This document shows positions 27,205 to 35,868 of a DNA stretch of 64,000 nt, piece by piece. The first letter of the stretch is position 1. Each line of letters starts with the position of its first letter. The notes beneath the pieces were generated by a model that saw only the letters and a program-made list of their open reading frames with translations, was not told the DNA's origin and searched no databases. Position numbers and translations under genes: made by a program. This DNA is from Microbacterium sp. RURRCA19A (lineage in GTDB: Bacteria; Actinomycetota; Actinomycetes; Actinomycetales; Microbacteriaceae): the NCBI RefSeq assembly GCF_900156455.1, contig NZ_FTNQ01000001.1, forward strand, positions 124,001 through 188,000. Reading direction: 5' to 3'.

Positions 27205-27779
27205 GCGCACTCGTGATCGGGATCATCGGGAGCGCCGGCGACACGGTCGAGGGGAGCCGTGTCGACATCATCGACGCGGCCTCGCGTGTGGGTCGCGGGA
27301 TTGCGGAGGCCGGTGCGGTGCTCGTCAGCGGGGGAACCACGGGGGTCATGGCCGGGGCGTCGCGGGGGGCGCGCGAGGCGGGCGGGCTCACGATCGGGTT
27401 CCTGCCCGACGCCGATCGGTCGCGCGCCAGCGAGTTCGTGGACGTCGCCTTTCCGACCGGCATGGGCACCGTCCGCAACCTTCTGACGCCGCGGGTCTGC
27501 GACGCCGTGATCATGATCGGCGGGGGAGCGGGAACGCTCAACGAACTCACCATCGCGTACGACTTCGGCACGCCCGTCGTGGCCGTCACGGGGACGGGGG
27601 GCTGGGCGGATCGCATCCGTCCGGTGCTCCACGACGATCGGTGGCTCGACGAGCGACGCTCCGTCGCGCTGAGCTTCGCGTCGACGCCGGAGCACGCGGT
27701 GGACGAGGCTCTGCGGCGGGCGGCCGAACCGCGCTCCTCCACCACCCTGCCGTTCCATCGGGGTTCCGCGGCGGGCTGA
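27201..27779 (+). CDS. LOG-like (lysine-decarboxylase-like) nucleotide phosphoribohydrolase
   Basis: The 192 residues fit the LOG/TIGR00725 group, which hydrolyses nucleoside 5'-monophosphates to base and ribose 5-phosphate; plant and some bacterial members activate cytokinins this way. SGGTTGVMAGASRGAREAGG and IGGGAGTLNELTIAYDFGTPVVAV correspond to the nucleotide-binding and PGGxGTxxE-like motifs; here the second reads GGGAGTLNEL. Start GTG 27201 overlaps the kinase stop. It ends the operon. Confidence 0.8.
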   Translation: MSALVIGIIGSAGDTVEGSRVDIIDAASRVGRGIAEAGAVLVSGGTTGVMAGASRGAREAGGLTIGFLPDADRSRASEFVDVAFPTGMGTVRNLLTPRVCDAVIMIGGGAGTLNELTIAYDFGTPVVAVTGTGGWADRIRPVLHDDRWLDERRSVALSFASTPEHAVDEALRRAAEPRSSTTLPFHRGSAAG

Positions 27780-27795
27780 CGCCGCGTACGCGTCC

Positions 27796-27831
27796 GCGCC
27801 CGGCCGCCGACTCGAGGTCGGGGCCGGGCGC
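27796..27831. terminator. Hairpin between convergent operons
   Basis: GCGCCCGGCC pairs with GGCCGGGCGC, with an inner CGACTCGAGGTCG palindrome. It lies between the LOG-like gene and the convergent MFS gene. Confidence 0.6.
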
Positions 27832-27849
27832 GTCGATGTGGGAGGGTCG

Positions 27850-29076
27850 TCAGGCCGCGTCGCCCACCAGGACGGCGGCGCCTTCGTCGGCGGCGGTCGG
27901 GTGTGCCCGGTCGACGTGCGCGAGGGTGCTGCGGCCGAACAGGATGCATCCGGCGGCGATGACCACCGAGGCCGCGGCCACGAGGTACGGCACGCCGGCT
28001 CCCGCTGCGTGCCACAGGAAGGCCGCGAGGGGCGGAGCGACCGCGCCGCCGAGGAAGCGCACCGCGGAGTAGGCCGACGACGCGACCGAACGCGGCAGGT
28101 AGGTGGCCTCCATGACGGCCTCGGTCAACGCGGTGTTGACGACGCCCAGCACGAGACCGCCCGCGACGATGCACGCCACCAGGCCGGCCGGGGAGTCCAC
28201 GACGAACGCCGCGACGAGAAGGACGACGGCCAGCAGCGGCAGTGCCAATAGCAGCACGGAGGTCAGCCGCATCCGTCGCAGCAGGATCGGGGCCACCCAG
28301 ACGCTCGTGATCGCGAGCGCCACGCCCCACCCGAAGAACGTCAGCCCGATGCCCATCGCCCCGAACCCGAGCGGGAAGGGCGAGAACGCCAGCAGTGTGA
28401 AGAAGCCGATGTTGTAGAACAGCGCGGTCGCGGCGAGGATTGCCAGGGCCGGGCGGCCGAGCGCGCGGAACGGCGCGCTGAACGGGATCGGCGTGCGGGC
28501 CGGAGAGGGGCCGCGCAGCAGCACCGCGACCGCGACGAACGCGATCGCCATGAGCACGACCACGCCGAAGAACGGGCCGCGCCAGCTCGCCTCGCCGAGG
28601 ATGCCGCCGAGGAGCGGGCCGACCGCGATGCCGAGACCCAGGGCGGCCTCGTACAGGATGATCGCGGCCGAGCTACCGCCGGAGGCGGCGCCGACGATCG
28701 TCGCGAGCGCCGTGGAGATGAACAGCGCATTGCCCAGGCCCCACCCGGCACGGAAGCCGATGACGGCGTCGACGCTGCCGCTGAGGGCGCAGAGGAGGGC
28801 GAACACCACGATGAGCGCGAGCCCGACGAGGAGGGTCGCCTTGGCGCCGATCCGGCTGGAGATCCAGCTCGTGACGAGCATCGCGAGGCCGGTCACGACG
28901 AGGTAGCTGGTGAACAGCAGCTCGGTCTCCACGGGCGAGGCCTGCAGCGACTCCGCGATGGCCGGGAGGATTGGATCGACGAGGCCGATGCCCATGAAGG
29001 CCACGACGCAGGCGAACGCGACGGCCCACACCTGCGCCGGCTGCTTCCAGATGCTGGGGGTGGTGGCGCCGCTCAT
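27850..29076 (-). CDS. MFS transporter
   Basis: This 408-residue permease has 12 hydrophobic segments: WAVAFACVVAFMGIGLVDPILPAIAESLQAS in the first segment and TSWISSRIGAKATLLVGLALIV as the motif A region. It is similar to multidrug exporters of the Bcr/EmrD type. It is coupled to the MarR regulator gene by an ATGA overlap, so the pair is probably a regulated efflux system. Start ATG 29076; the longer open frame overlaps marR. Confidence 0.86.
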   Translation of the reverse strand: MSGATTPSIWKQPAQVWAVAFACVVAFMGIGLVDPILPAIAESLQASPVETELLFTSYLVVTGLAMLVTSWISSRIGAKATLLVGLALIVVFALLCALSGSVDAVIGFRAGWGLGNALFISTALATIVGAASGGSSAAIILYEAALGLGIAVGPLLGGILGEASWRGPFFGVVVLMAIAFVAVAVLLRGPSPARTPIPFSAPFRALGRPALAILAATALFYNIGFFTLLAFSPFPLGFGAMGIGLTFFGWGVALAITSVWVAPILLRRMRLTSVLLLALPLLAVVLLVAAFVVDSPAGLVACIVAGGLVLGVVNTALTEAVMEATYLPRSVASSAYSAVRFLGGAVAPPLAAFLWHAAGAGVPYLVAAASVVIAAGCILFGRSTLAHVDRAHPTAADEGAAVLVGDAA

Positions 29077-29507
29077 CGGGCGAGCTCCGGCTGCATGCCG
29101 ACGCGGAGGGCGAGGGCGTCGGCGCTGGTACGGACGGCATCCCACTCGGCATCCGTGAGGTCGGCGACGTGTGGGGCGAGGGCGGCGCTCAGCGCCGCGA
29201 GCCAGCGGTCGAGTTCGCGCAGGCCCTCCTCGGTGGCCGACACGACGCTCACCCGTGAGTCGTCGGCGTGGATGCCGCGGGCCACGAGCCCCGCGGATTC
29301 CATCTGGTGCACGAGCCGGGTCATGCCGGGCTGCGAGACGCGACTCAGTGTCGCGAGGTCGCCCACCCGCTGCGGGCCGTGCTCGCGCAGCAGCTTCAGC
29401 GTGCGCCACTGCGCGGCGGGCGCGTCGTTCTGCGTGTCGAGGGCTGCGATGCGCGCGAGGGCGTGCACCGCGAGGATCAGTCTCTGGAGATCATCATCGC
29501 GGGTCAT
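29073..29507 (-). CDS. MarR family transcriptional regulator
   Basis: The 144 residues contain a winged helix typical of MarR: QWRTLKLLREHGPQRVGDLATLSRVSQPGMTRLVHQMESAGLVARG, with the recognition helix near VSQPGMTRLVHQ. It probably represses the downstream MFS gene and itself. The ATG at 29507 is supported by a TATACT hexamer 7 nt upstream. The inverted repeats at 29517-29543 overlap this promoter. Confidence 0.88.
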   Translation of the reverse strand: MTRDDDLQRLILAVHALARIAALDTQNDAPAAQWRTLKLLREHGPQRVGDLATLSRVSQPGMTRLVHQMESAGLVARGIHADDSRVSVVSATEEGLRELDRWLAALSAALAPHVADLTDAEWDAVRTSADALALRVGMQPELAR

Positions 29508-29514
29508 TCCCCAA

Positions 29515-29520
29515 AGTATA
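29515..29520 (-). promoter_or_regulatory. -10 element of the marR-MFS operon (leaderless)
   Basis: TATACT on the minus strand, 7 nt before ATG 29507. Confidence 0.6.
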
Positions 29521-29543
29521 CCCCTGATATATACCGTGGGTAT
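29517..29543. promoter_or_regulatory. MarR operator candidate
   Basis: ATACCC (29518-29523) and GGGTAT (29538-29543) are an inverted repeat; TATACC also recurs at 29517 and 29530. The AT-rich patch stands out from the surroundings. Confidence 0.5.
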
Positions 29544-29547
29544 TGAT

Positions 29548-30348
29548 TCACCGTCCGGCGATGCGCGTCGACAGCTGATGCGCGTGCGCGAGCAGGATGC
29601 GGCCGAGTTCCGCGAGACGCTCACCGCCGAAGCGGAACTCCACTCCGGTGAGGCTCAGGGCCCACTGCGGCTCGCCGGTGCGCGTGAACACCGCCGCCCC
29701 GATGCCCCAGCTCCCCTCGACGATGAGCCCGGGGTTCAGGGCGTAGCCGCGCGCCTTCGTCTCCGCCACGCGGGTGCGCAGACGCGCGGGGGAATGCGCC
29801 GCGCCCCAGCGGTCGGAGAGGTCGGCGTGGCGTGCGAGGTAGGCGTCGACCTCGTCGGGCGGCAGGAACGCGAGGATCGCGAGACCCGCGGATGCCACCC
29901 CGAGCGGGAACCGCACGCCCTCCGACAGCACGAACGAGCGGATCGGGAAGCTGCCGTCCTCGCGCACGAGGCATACGGTCTCATCGCCCCGGCGCACGGA
30001 CAGGAACGCGCTCTCCTCGGTGCGCACCGCGAGCGAGCGCACGATGTCGCGGGCGAGCGCGGTCACGTCGAACCGGGATGCCGCGACCGTGCCCATCAGG
30101 TACAGCTCGGGGCCGGGCAGCCAGCGGCCGCTCTCCTCATCGCGGTCGACGAGCCCTTCCTGCCGGAGCGCCGACAGCAGCCGATGCGCGGTGGGGCGGG
30201 TGAGATCGGCCTGGCGGGCGAGATCGAGCACCGCGGCCCCCTCGGTTCCGGCGGCCGTCACGAGCCGAAGAAGATGCGCGGCGCGGGCGATCGCCTGGGT
30301 GCCGGGGACGGCGGAGCGTGCGGGGGAGGTGGGGGCGGTGTCCACCAT
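29548..30348 (-). CDS. IclR family transcriptional regulator
   Basis: The 266 residues have an N-terminal winged helix (about 15-85: RAAHLLRLVTAAGTEGAAVLDLARQADLTRPTAHRLLSAL region) and an IclR effector domain (about 95-260) with GVASAGLAILAFLPPDEV. It is divergent from scoA and is the natural regulator of acetoacetate use. Start is ATG 30348 or GTG 30345; TAGCGT is 7 nt before the GTG. The inverted repeat at 30340-30354 covers this start. Confidence 0.86.
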   Translation of the reverse strand: MVDTAPTSPARSAVPGTQAIARAAHLLRLVTAAGTEGAAVLDLARQADLTRPTAHRLLSALRQEGLVDRDEESGRWLPGPELYLMGTVAASRFDVTALARDIVRSLAVRTEESAFLSVRRGDETVCLVREDGSFPIRSFVLSEGVRFPLGVASAGLAILAFLPPDEVDAYLARHADLSDRWGAAHSPARLRTRVAETKARGYALNPGLIVEGSWGIGAAVFTRTGEPQWALSLTGVEFRFGGERLAELGRILLAHAHQLSTRIAGR

Positions 30349-30354
30349 GTGGAC
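30340..30354. promoter_or_regulatory. IclR operator candidate
   Basis: GTCCAC-CAT-GTGGAC, an inverted repeat with 6-bp arms over the IclR start codon. Confidence 0.5.
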
Positions 30355-30451
30355 GCTACGCGGGCTGGCATCCACATGGCAAGACGGACCGCGACCCCGG
30401 GCGGAGGGCGGGCGCACGATGAGAACACCGATCCAGCACGAAGGAGTCCGC

Positions 30452-31225
30452 GTGATCGACAAGACCTGGCCCTCGGCGAGCGACGCCGTGGCCGACATCC
30501 CCGACGGGGCATCGCTCGCGGTGGGCGGCTTCGGCCTCTCCGGCAACCCCATCGCCCTCATCGAGGCGCTGCTCGCGCAGGGCACCCGTGACCTCTCCGT
30601 CGTGTCCAACAACTGCGGCGTCGACGACTGGGGGCTCGGCATCCTGCTCGGGGCCGGTCGCATCCGAAAGATGACCTCGTCGTACGTCGGCGAGAACAAG
30701 GAGTTCGAGCGGCAGTTCCTCTCCGGCGAGCTCGAGCTCGAGCTGACGCCCCAGGGCACGCTCGCCGAGAAGCTGCGCGCGGGCGGCTCGGGCATCGCCG
30801 CGTTCTACACGCAGACCGGCGTCGGGACCCAGGTGGCCGAGGGCGGCCTGCCGCAGCGGTACGACGGGGCGGGCGGTGTCGCCGTGGCATCCCCGGTCAA
30901 GGACGTCCGCACCTTCGACGTCGGTGGCGAACCGCGCGAGTTCGTCCTCGAGGAGGCGATCCGCACCGACTTCTCGCTCGTCCACGCCTGGAAGGGCGAC
31001 CGGCACGGCAACCTCGTCTTCCGCAAGGCCGCGCGCGCCTTCAACCCGCTCGCCGCGATGGCCGGTCGCGTGTGCATCGCGCAGGTCGAGCACCTCGTCG
31101 AGCCGGGCGAGATCGACCCGGACGACGTGCACCTGCCCGGCGTCTTCGTCCACCGCCTCGTCGAGGTCGGTCCCGACATCGAGAAGCGCATCGAGAAGCG
31201 CACCGTCACCGAAGGAGCCCGCTGA
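30452..31225 (+). CDS. scoA: 3-oxoacid CoA-transferase subunit A
   Basis: With subunit B this enzyme moves CoA from succinyl-CoA to acetoacetate. The 257 residues have the SCOT-A signature [37 protein letters not shown] and [18 protein letters not shown], closer to succinyl-CoA:acetoacetate transferases than to PcaI. GTG 30452 has AAGGAG five bases upstream and is preferred over ATG 30419. The next gene starts one base after the stop. Confidence 0.92.
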   Translation: MIDKTWPSASDAVADIPDGASLAVGGFGLSGNPIALIEALLAQGTRDLSVVSNNCGVDDWGLGILLGAGRIRKMTSSYVGENKEFERQFLSGELELELTPQGTLAEKLRAGGSGIAAFYTQTGVGTQVAEGGLPQRYDGAGGVAVASPVKDVRTFDVGGEPREFVLEEAIRTDFSLVHAWKGDRHGNLVFRKAARAFNPLAAMAGRVCIAQVEHLVEPGEIDPDDVHLPGVFVHRLVEVGPDIEKRIEKRTVTEGAR

Positions 31226-31226
31226 C

Positions 31227-31880
31227 ATGGCCCTCACCCGCATCGAGATGGCCGCGCGTGCGGCCCGCGAACTCGCCGACGGTTCGTACGTCAACCTCGG
31301 CATCGGTCTTCCGACCCTCGTCCCCAATCACGTGCCCGACGGGGTCACGGTCGTGCTGCAGTCCGAGAACGGCATCCTCGGCGTCGGGCCCTACCCGAGG
31401 GAGGACGCGGTGGATGCCGACCTCATCAACGCCGGGAAGGAGACGGTCACGACCCTCCCGGGCGCCGCGTTCTTCGACTCCGCGCTGAGCTTCGGCATGA
31501 TCCGCGGGGGGAAGATCGACGCGGCGATCCTCGGGGCCATGCAGGTCTCGGCATCCGGAGATCTGGCGAACTGGATGATCCCCGGCAAGATGGTCAAGGG
31601 TCCGGGCGGCGCGATGGACCTCGTGCACGGAGCGGCGCGCGTCATCGTGCTGATGGAGCACGTCGCCCGCGACGGCTCGCCGAAGATCGTCGACGCGTGC
31701 TCGCTCCCGCTGACCGGTCGCGGTGTGGTCGACCGCATCATCACCGACCTCGCCGTCATCGACGTCACCCCCGACGGGCTCGTGCTCGTCGAAACCGCTC
31801 CCGGTGTCACGGTCGACGAGGTCGTCGCCGCCACCGAACCCCCGCTCACCGTCCGCATCCCCGAGGAGCAGATCGCATGA
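31227..31880 (+). CDS. scoB: 3-oxoacid CoA-transferase subunit B
   Basis: The 217-residue partner of ScoA carries the catalytic glutamate in [16 protein letters not shown]. Other family blocks are [18 protein letters not shown] and [23 protein letters not shown]. The start has a GAAGGAG site. It overlaps the thiolase start (ATGA), so scoA-scoB-thiolase form one operon that turns acetoacetate into acetyl-CoA. Confidence 0.94.
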   Translation: MALTRIEMAARAARELADGSYVNLGIGLPTLVPNHVPDGVTVVLQSENGILGVGPYPREDAVDADLINAGKETVTTLPGAAFFDSALSFGMIRGGKIDAAILGAMQVSASGDLANWMIPGKMVKGPGGAMDLVHGAARVIVLMEHVARDGSPKIVDACSLPLTGRGVVDRIITDLAVIDVTPDGLVLVETAPGVTVDEVVAATEPPLTVRIPEEQIA

Positions 31881-33064
31881 CCTCCGCCACCGACGTCGTC
31901 ATCGTTGCCGCTGCCCGCACCCCGCAGGGGCGCCTGAAGGGACAGCTCGCGCCACTGACCGCCGCGCAGCTCGGTGCCGCCGCCATCTCGGGCGCGCTCG
32001 AGCGGGGCGGCATCCCCGCCGACGCGGTGGACGCCGTGCTCGTCGGTCAGGTGCTGCAGGCCGGTGCGGGACAGAACGCCGCCCGCCAGGCCGCGATCGC
32101 CGCCGGCATCGGGTGGGACGTGCACGCCGCGACCGTCAACAAGGTCTGCCTCTCAGGGCTCACCGCGATCATCGACGCGGCCCGCATGCTCCGGCTCGGC
32201 GACGCGACCGTCGTGGTGGCCGCGGGCATGGAGTCGATGACGCGCGCGCCGCACCTGATGATGAACTCGCGCGAGGGCTACGCCTACGGCTCGATCGAGG
32301 TCCTCGACCACATGGCGTACGACGGCCTCACCGACGCGTACGACCGCGAGAGCATGGGTGCCTCGACCGAGCGCGCGAACGTCCGGTACGACGTCACCCG
32401 GGAGGCTCAGGATGCCGTCGCCGCCCGGTCGCACCAGCGTGCCGCCGCCGCGCAGGAGGCGGGCGTGTTCGAGGCCGAGATCGTGCCGGTCTCGATCCCG
32501 CAGCGCCGAGGCGAGCCGGTGGTCGTCGCGTCCGACGAGGGGATCCGACCCGAGACGACCGTCGAGACGCTCGCGAAGCTCCGACCCGCCTTCGCGGAGG
32601 GCGGCTCCATCACGGCCGGCAACGCTTCGCAGATCTCCGACGGGGCGTCCGCCGTGGTCGTCACCACGCGCGCGGTCGCCCACGAGCACGGCTGGGACGT
32701 CCTCGCGGTCGTCGGTGCGGCAGGGCAGGTCGCCGGTCCCGACAATTCGCTGCACGCCCAGCCGGCCCGCGCGATCGCCCGCGCCCTCGAGAAGCAGGGG
32801 ATCGTGGCATCCGACCTGGATCACGTCGAGATCAACGAGGCCTTCGGTGCCGTGGTCGCGCGATCGCAGGCCGAGCTCGGACTCTCCGACGACGTCGTGA
32901 ACCCCCATGGCGGCGGTATCGCGATCGGTCACCCGATCGGCGCCTCCGGCAACCGTCTCGTCGTGCACGCGGTGCACGAGCTCGTGCGCAGGGGGAGCGG
33001 CACCGCCGCGGTCGCCCTCTGCGGTGGCGGCGGCCAGGGGGACGCGCTGATCCTCACGCGCTGA
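31877..33064 (+). CDS. atoB: Acetyl-CoA C-acetyltransferase (thiolase)
   Basis: This 395-residue thiolase splits acetoacetyl-CoA into two acetyl-CoA, the step after ScoAB. Active-site Cys91 is in NKVCLSG, the C-terminal catalytic Cys is in [11 protein letters not shown], and the His is in [23 protein letters not shown] is typical of acetoacetyl-CoA rather than oxoadipyl-CoA thiolases. The gene symbol is by analogy. Confidence 0.92.
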   Translation: MTSATDVVIVAAARTPQGRLKGQLAPLTAAQLGAAAISGALERGGIPADAVDAVLVGQVLQAGAGQNAARQAAIAAGIGWDVHAATVNKVCLSGLTAIIDAARMLRLGDATVVVAAGMESMTRAPHLMMNSREGYAYGSIEVLDHMAYDGLTDAYDRESMGASTERANVRYDVTREAQDAVAARSHQRAAAAQEAGVFEAEIVPVSIPQRRGEPVVVASDEGIRPETTVETLAKLRPAFAEGGSITAGNASQISDGASAVVVTTRAVAHEHGWDVLAVVGAAGQVAGPDNSLHAQPARAIARALEKQGIVASDLDHVEINEAFGAVVARSQAELGLSDDVVNPHGGGIAIGHPIGASGNRLVVHAVHELVRRGSGTAAVALCGGGGQGDALILTR

Positions 33065-33078
33065 CCCGGCCCGGGCAC

Positions 33079-33112
33079 ACGGATGCCGCGACCTCCGGGT
33101 CGCGGCATCCGT
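33079..33112. terminator. Terminator of sco operon with paired GGATGCC motifs
   Basis: ACGGATGCCGCGACC pairs exactly with GGTCGCGGCATCCGT around a TCCG loop, a 15-bp stem between convergent genes. Confidence 0.7.
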
Positions 33113-33119
33113 CGTGTCG

Positions 33120-33374
33120 TCAGCGGGCGAGGCGCTTCTTGAGCAGCTTCTGCTGCTTGCGGGCGACGGGCGAGTCGCCGGCGACGTTGCGTCCGCGCCG
33201 GGCTCGCCGGGTGTCGACGACCGCGCCGATCGCGAGGGCGAGCGTGATGCCCCAGCTGAGCCACGCCAGAGCCGTGCGCCACGTGAACTCCTCGTGTTCG
33301 CGGAGACCGCGCAGGAGCGTGACGCCGCCGGTGATGGCGCTGAGGAGACCCGTTCCGAAGATGTACTGGCGCAT
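33120..33374 (-). CDS. Small membrane protein, 84 residues
   Basis: There are two hydrophobic segments (about 5-22 and 34-52) and a basic tail (RRARRGRNVAGDSPVARKQQKLLKKRLAR). No family is recognised. A TAGGTT hexamer 6 nt before the ATG gives leaderless spacing like its neighbours, which supports it as real. Confidence 0.65.
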   Translation of the reverse strand: MRQYIFGTGLLSAITGGVTLLRGLREHEEFTWRTALAWLSWGITLALAIGAVVDTRRARRGRNVAGDSPVARKQQKLLKKRLAR

Positions 33375-33380
33375 GCCCCC

Positions 33381-33386
33381 AACCTA
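33381..33386 (-). promoter_or_regulatory. -10 element of the 84-residue membrane protein gene
   Basis: TAGGTT on the minus strand, 6 nt before ATG 33374. Confidence 0.55.
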
Positions 33387-33448
33387 GCGATGTGCGCCCA
33401 CCGCGTGCGGTCGCCTTGACAGATGCCCTCGCCCTGCCCGCCCTCTCA

Positions 33449-33517
33449 GCGATAAACGGCGTCTGCGGCGAGAAACGCGCCGCCGTCCCATGTCTCGCCG
33501 CAGACGCCGTTTCTCGC
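33449..33517. repeat. Dispersed palindromic element, copy A
   Basis: Two 25-nt arms (33449-33473 and 33493-33517) are reverse complements with one mismatch; 20 bp (33454-33473 against 33493-33512) are perfect. The loop is 19 nt. It lies between the small membrane protein and otsA. A related element is at 48690-48756. Confidence 0.75.
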
Positions 33518-33619
33518 GGGTCGGTGGGGGGCACCGCGCGGTGAGTAGCGCATTCCGGCCGCCTCGGGGAACGCCTTCACCCCACTGTTAGCCTGAGAGC
33601 AAGCTACCGAGGAGGACCT

Positions 33620-35083
33620 GTGCCCCAGGCCGATTTCGTCGTCGTCGCCAATCGTCTGCCGGTGGATCGCACCCCCGACGGGGAGGGATGGCGGCGCTCG
33701 CCCGGCGGTCTCGTCACCGCCCTCGAGCCGGTCATGCGCCGCGCCGAGGGAGCGTGGGTCGGATGGGCCGGTCAGCCCGACGTGGCCCTCGAGCCCTTCG
33801 ACTTCGACGGGACGCACCTGGTGCCGGTCGAGCTGTCGGCGGCCGACGTGCAGCACTACTACGAGGGCTTCTCCAACGACACGATCTGGCCGCTGTACCA
33901 CGACGTGATCGCCGAGCCCACCTACAAGCGGGCGTGGTGGGACGCCTACGTCCGCGTGAACCGACGCTTCGCCGAGGCGGCGGCCGCGGCCGCCGCCGAC
34001 GAGGCGATCGTGTGGGTCCAGGACTATCAGCTGCAACTCGTGCCGAAGATGCTGCGCGAGCTCCGGCCCGACCTCACGATCGGCTACTTCCACCACATCC
34101 CGTTCCCCGCCTACGGCCTCTACTCGCAGCTTCCGTGGCGCAAGCAGGTGCTCGAGGGCCTCCTCGGCGCGGACGTCATCGGATTCCAGCGCGTGGCGGA
34201 TGCCGGCAACTTCGCGCGCGCCGTCCGGCGTCAGCTGCGGTACGAGACCAAGGCGAGCGGGATCTCGGTGCCGGACGGCGAGGGCGGCACGCGCGTCGCG
34301 CTGGCCAGGGCGTTCCCGATCTCGATCGACGCGGAGTCGTACGTCGAGATGGCGCAGCGCCCCGAGATCCAGCAGCGGGCACGCGAGATCCGCGAAGGTC
34401 TCGGCAACCCGCGCAAGATCCTGCTCGGTGTCGATCGCCTGGACTACACCAAGGGCATCCGCCACCGCCTCAAGGCGTGGGGCGAGCTCCTCGAGGACGG
34501 TCGGGCCACGGTCGAGGATGCCACTCTGGTCCAGGTCGCGAGCCCGAGTCGCGAGCGCGTCGACGCCTACGTGCAGTTGCGCGACGAGATCGAGATGACG
34601 GTCGGACGCATCAACGGCGACCACGACAGCACCACGCACACCGCGATCCGGTACCTCCACCAGTCGTATCCGCGCGAGGAGATGGTCGCGCTGTACCTCG
34701 CCGCCGACGTGATGCTCGTCACGGCGCTCCGCGACGGCATGAACCTCGTCGCCAAGGAGTATGTCGCGAGCCGCATCGACAACCGCGGTGTCCTCGTGCT
34801 CAGCGAGTTCGCCGGTGCGGCGGACGAGATGGGCAGCGCACTGCTGATCAATCCCCACGACATCGACGGACTCAAGGACACGATCGTGCGGGCGCTGGAG
34901 ATGCCCTCCGCCGAGCAGGGGCGCCGCATGCGCGCCCTGCGCAAGCGGGTCCGCGACCACGACGTCGAAGACTGGTCGCGCGAATTCCTCGAAGCCCTCT
35001 CGGCGTTCCACGACCGCGCATCCAGCGCCTCGGCGGCCGCCGAAGTGGATGCGTCCGTCGACGAGCCTCGGGATGCCTCGTGA
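33620..35083 (+). CDS. otsA: Trehalose-6-phosphate synthase
   Basis: OtsA joins glucose from UDP- or ADP-glucose to glucose 6-phosphate. The 487 residues show the GT20 blocks VVANRLPVDRTP, VWVQDYQLQLVPKMLR, FHHIPFPAYGLYSQLPWR, LGVDRLDYTKGIRHRLKAW and VTALRDGMNLVAKEYVASR. GTG 33620 follows a GAGGAGG site. It overlaps otsB by four bases. The last 20 residues (ASSASAAAEVDASVDEPRDAS) are a non-conserved tail. Confidence 0.95.
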   Translation: MPQADFVVVANRLPVDRTPDGEGWRRSPGGLVTALEPVMRRAEGAWVGWAGQPDVALEPFDFDGTHLVPVELSAADVQHYYEGFSNDTIWPLYHDVIAEPTYKRAWWDAYVRVNRRFAEAAAAAAADEAIVWVQDYQLQLVPKMLRELRPDLTIGYFHHIPFPAYGLYSQLPWRKQVLEGLLGADVIGFQRVADAGNFARAVRRQLRYETKASGISVPDGEGGTRVALARAFPISIDAESYVEMAQRPEIQQRAREIREGLGNPRKILLGVDRLDYTKGIRHRLKAWGELLEDGRATVEDATLVQVASPSRERVDAYVQLRDEIEMTVGRINGDHDSTTHTAIRYLHQSYPREEMVALYLAADVMLVTALRDGMNLVAKEYVASRIDNRGVLVLSEFAGAADEMGSALLINPHDIDGLKDTIVRALEMPSAEQGRRMRALRKRVRDHDVEDWSREFLEALSAFHDRASSASAAAEVDASVDEPRDAS

Positions 35084-35859
35084 CCGCCGCCGACGCCGCG
35101 CTCGAGGCGGTCTCGACGACCCCCGTCCTCCTCGTCGCACTCGACTTCGACGGAACCCTCGCGCCCCTCGTCGACGACCCGATGACCGCGCGCATGACCC
35201 CGCGCGCCCGCGCCGCCGTCGATGCCCTGGCGGCTCTGCCGGACACGGTCGTCGCCCTGGTGTCCGGGCGTTCGCTCGGGCATCTCCGCGAGATCGCCGA
35301 GCACGATGACGCGTCGCCCGTGTGGCTCGCCGCGTCGCACGGGGCGCAGTTCTGGACGCCGGGCGCGGGGGAGGAGGCGGCGGCCGACGATGCCGACGAC
35401 CTCGCGCTGCGCGACCGCCTCCAGGCGACGATCTCCGACGGCGTCGGCCACCTCGACGGCGTGTGGATCGAGCCGAAGGAGTTCGGCGTGGGCGTGCACA
35501 CGCGGCGGGCGGATGCCGAGGCGACGGAGGAGGCGCGTGGTCTCGCGGATCGCCTCGTCGCCGAGGAGGCCCCGGACTGGCGGCGGCGCACCGGCCACGA
35601 CATCCTCGAGTTCGCCTTCCGCCACGAGGGCAAGGACTCCGCCGTCGCGCGTCTTCGCGAGCGGACCGGGGCGACCGCGGTGATCTTCGCCGGCGACGAC
35701 GTCACGGACGAGGACGCCCTCGGCGCCCTCGCGACGGGGGATCTCGGCATCCACGTCGGCACCGGTGCCACCGTCGCGGCCCTCAAGGTCGCCGACATCG
35801 ACGGGCTCGTCGATGTGTTGGAGGCGGTCGCGCATCAGCGTGTCGCCCACGCGCAATAG
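35080..35859 (+). CDS. otsB: Trehalose-6-phosphate phosphatase
   Basis: OtsB dephosphorylates trehalose 6-phosphate, giving trehalose, a stress protectant. This 259-residue HAD phosphatase has the nucleophile motif ALDFDGTLAPLVDD, motif II LVSGRS, and the metal-binding IFAGDDVTDEDALGAL. The GTG start overlaps the otsA stop. Its own stop codon doubles as the start of the ilvD -10 hexamer. Confidence 0.94.
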   Translation: MTAADAALEAVSTTPVLLVALDFDGTLAPLVDDPMTARMTPRARAAVDALAALPDTVVALVSGRSLGHLREIAEHDDASPVWLAASHGAQFWTPGAGEEAAADDADDLALRDRLQATISDGVGHLDGVWIEPKEFGVGVHTRRADAEATEEARGLADRLVAEEAPDWRRRTGHDILEFAFRHEGKDSAVARLRERTGATAVIFAGDDVTDEDALGALATGDLGIHVGTGATVAALKVADIDGLVDVLEAVAHQRVAHAQ

Positions 35860-35862
35860 ACT
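35857..35862 (+). promoter_or_regulatory. -10 element of ilvD (leaderless)
   Basis: TAGACT, 6 nt before the ilvD ATG. Its first three bases are the otsB stop codon. Confidence 0.6.
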
Positions 35863-35868
35863 GCGAGA

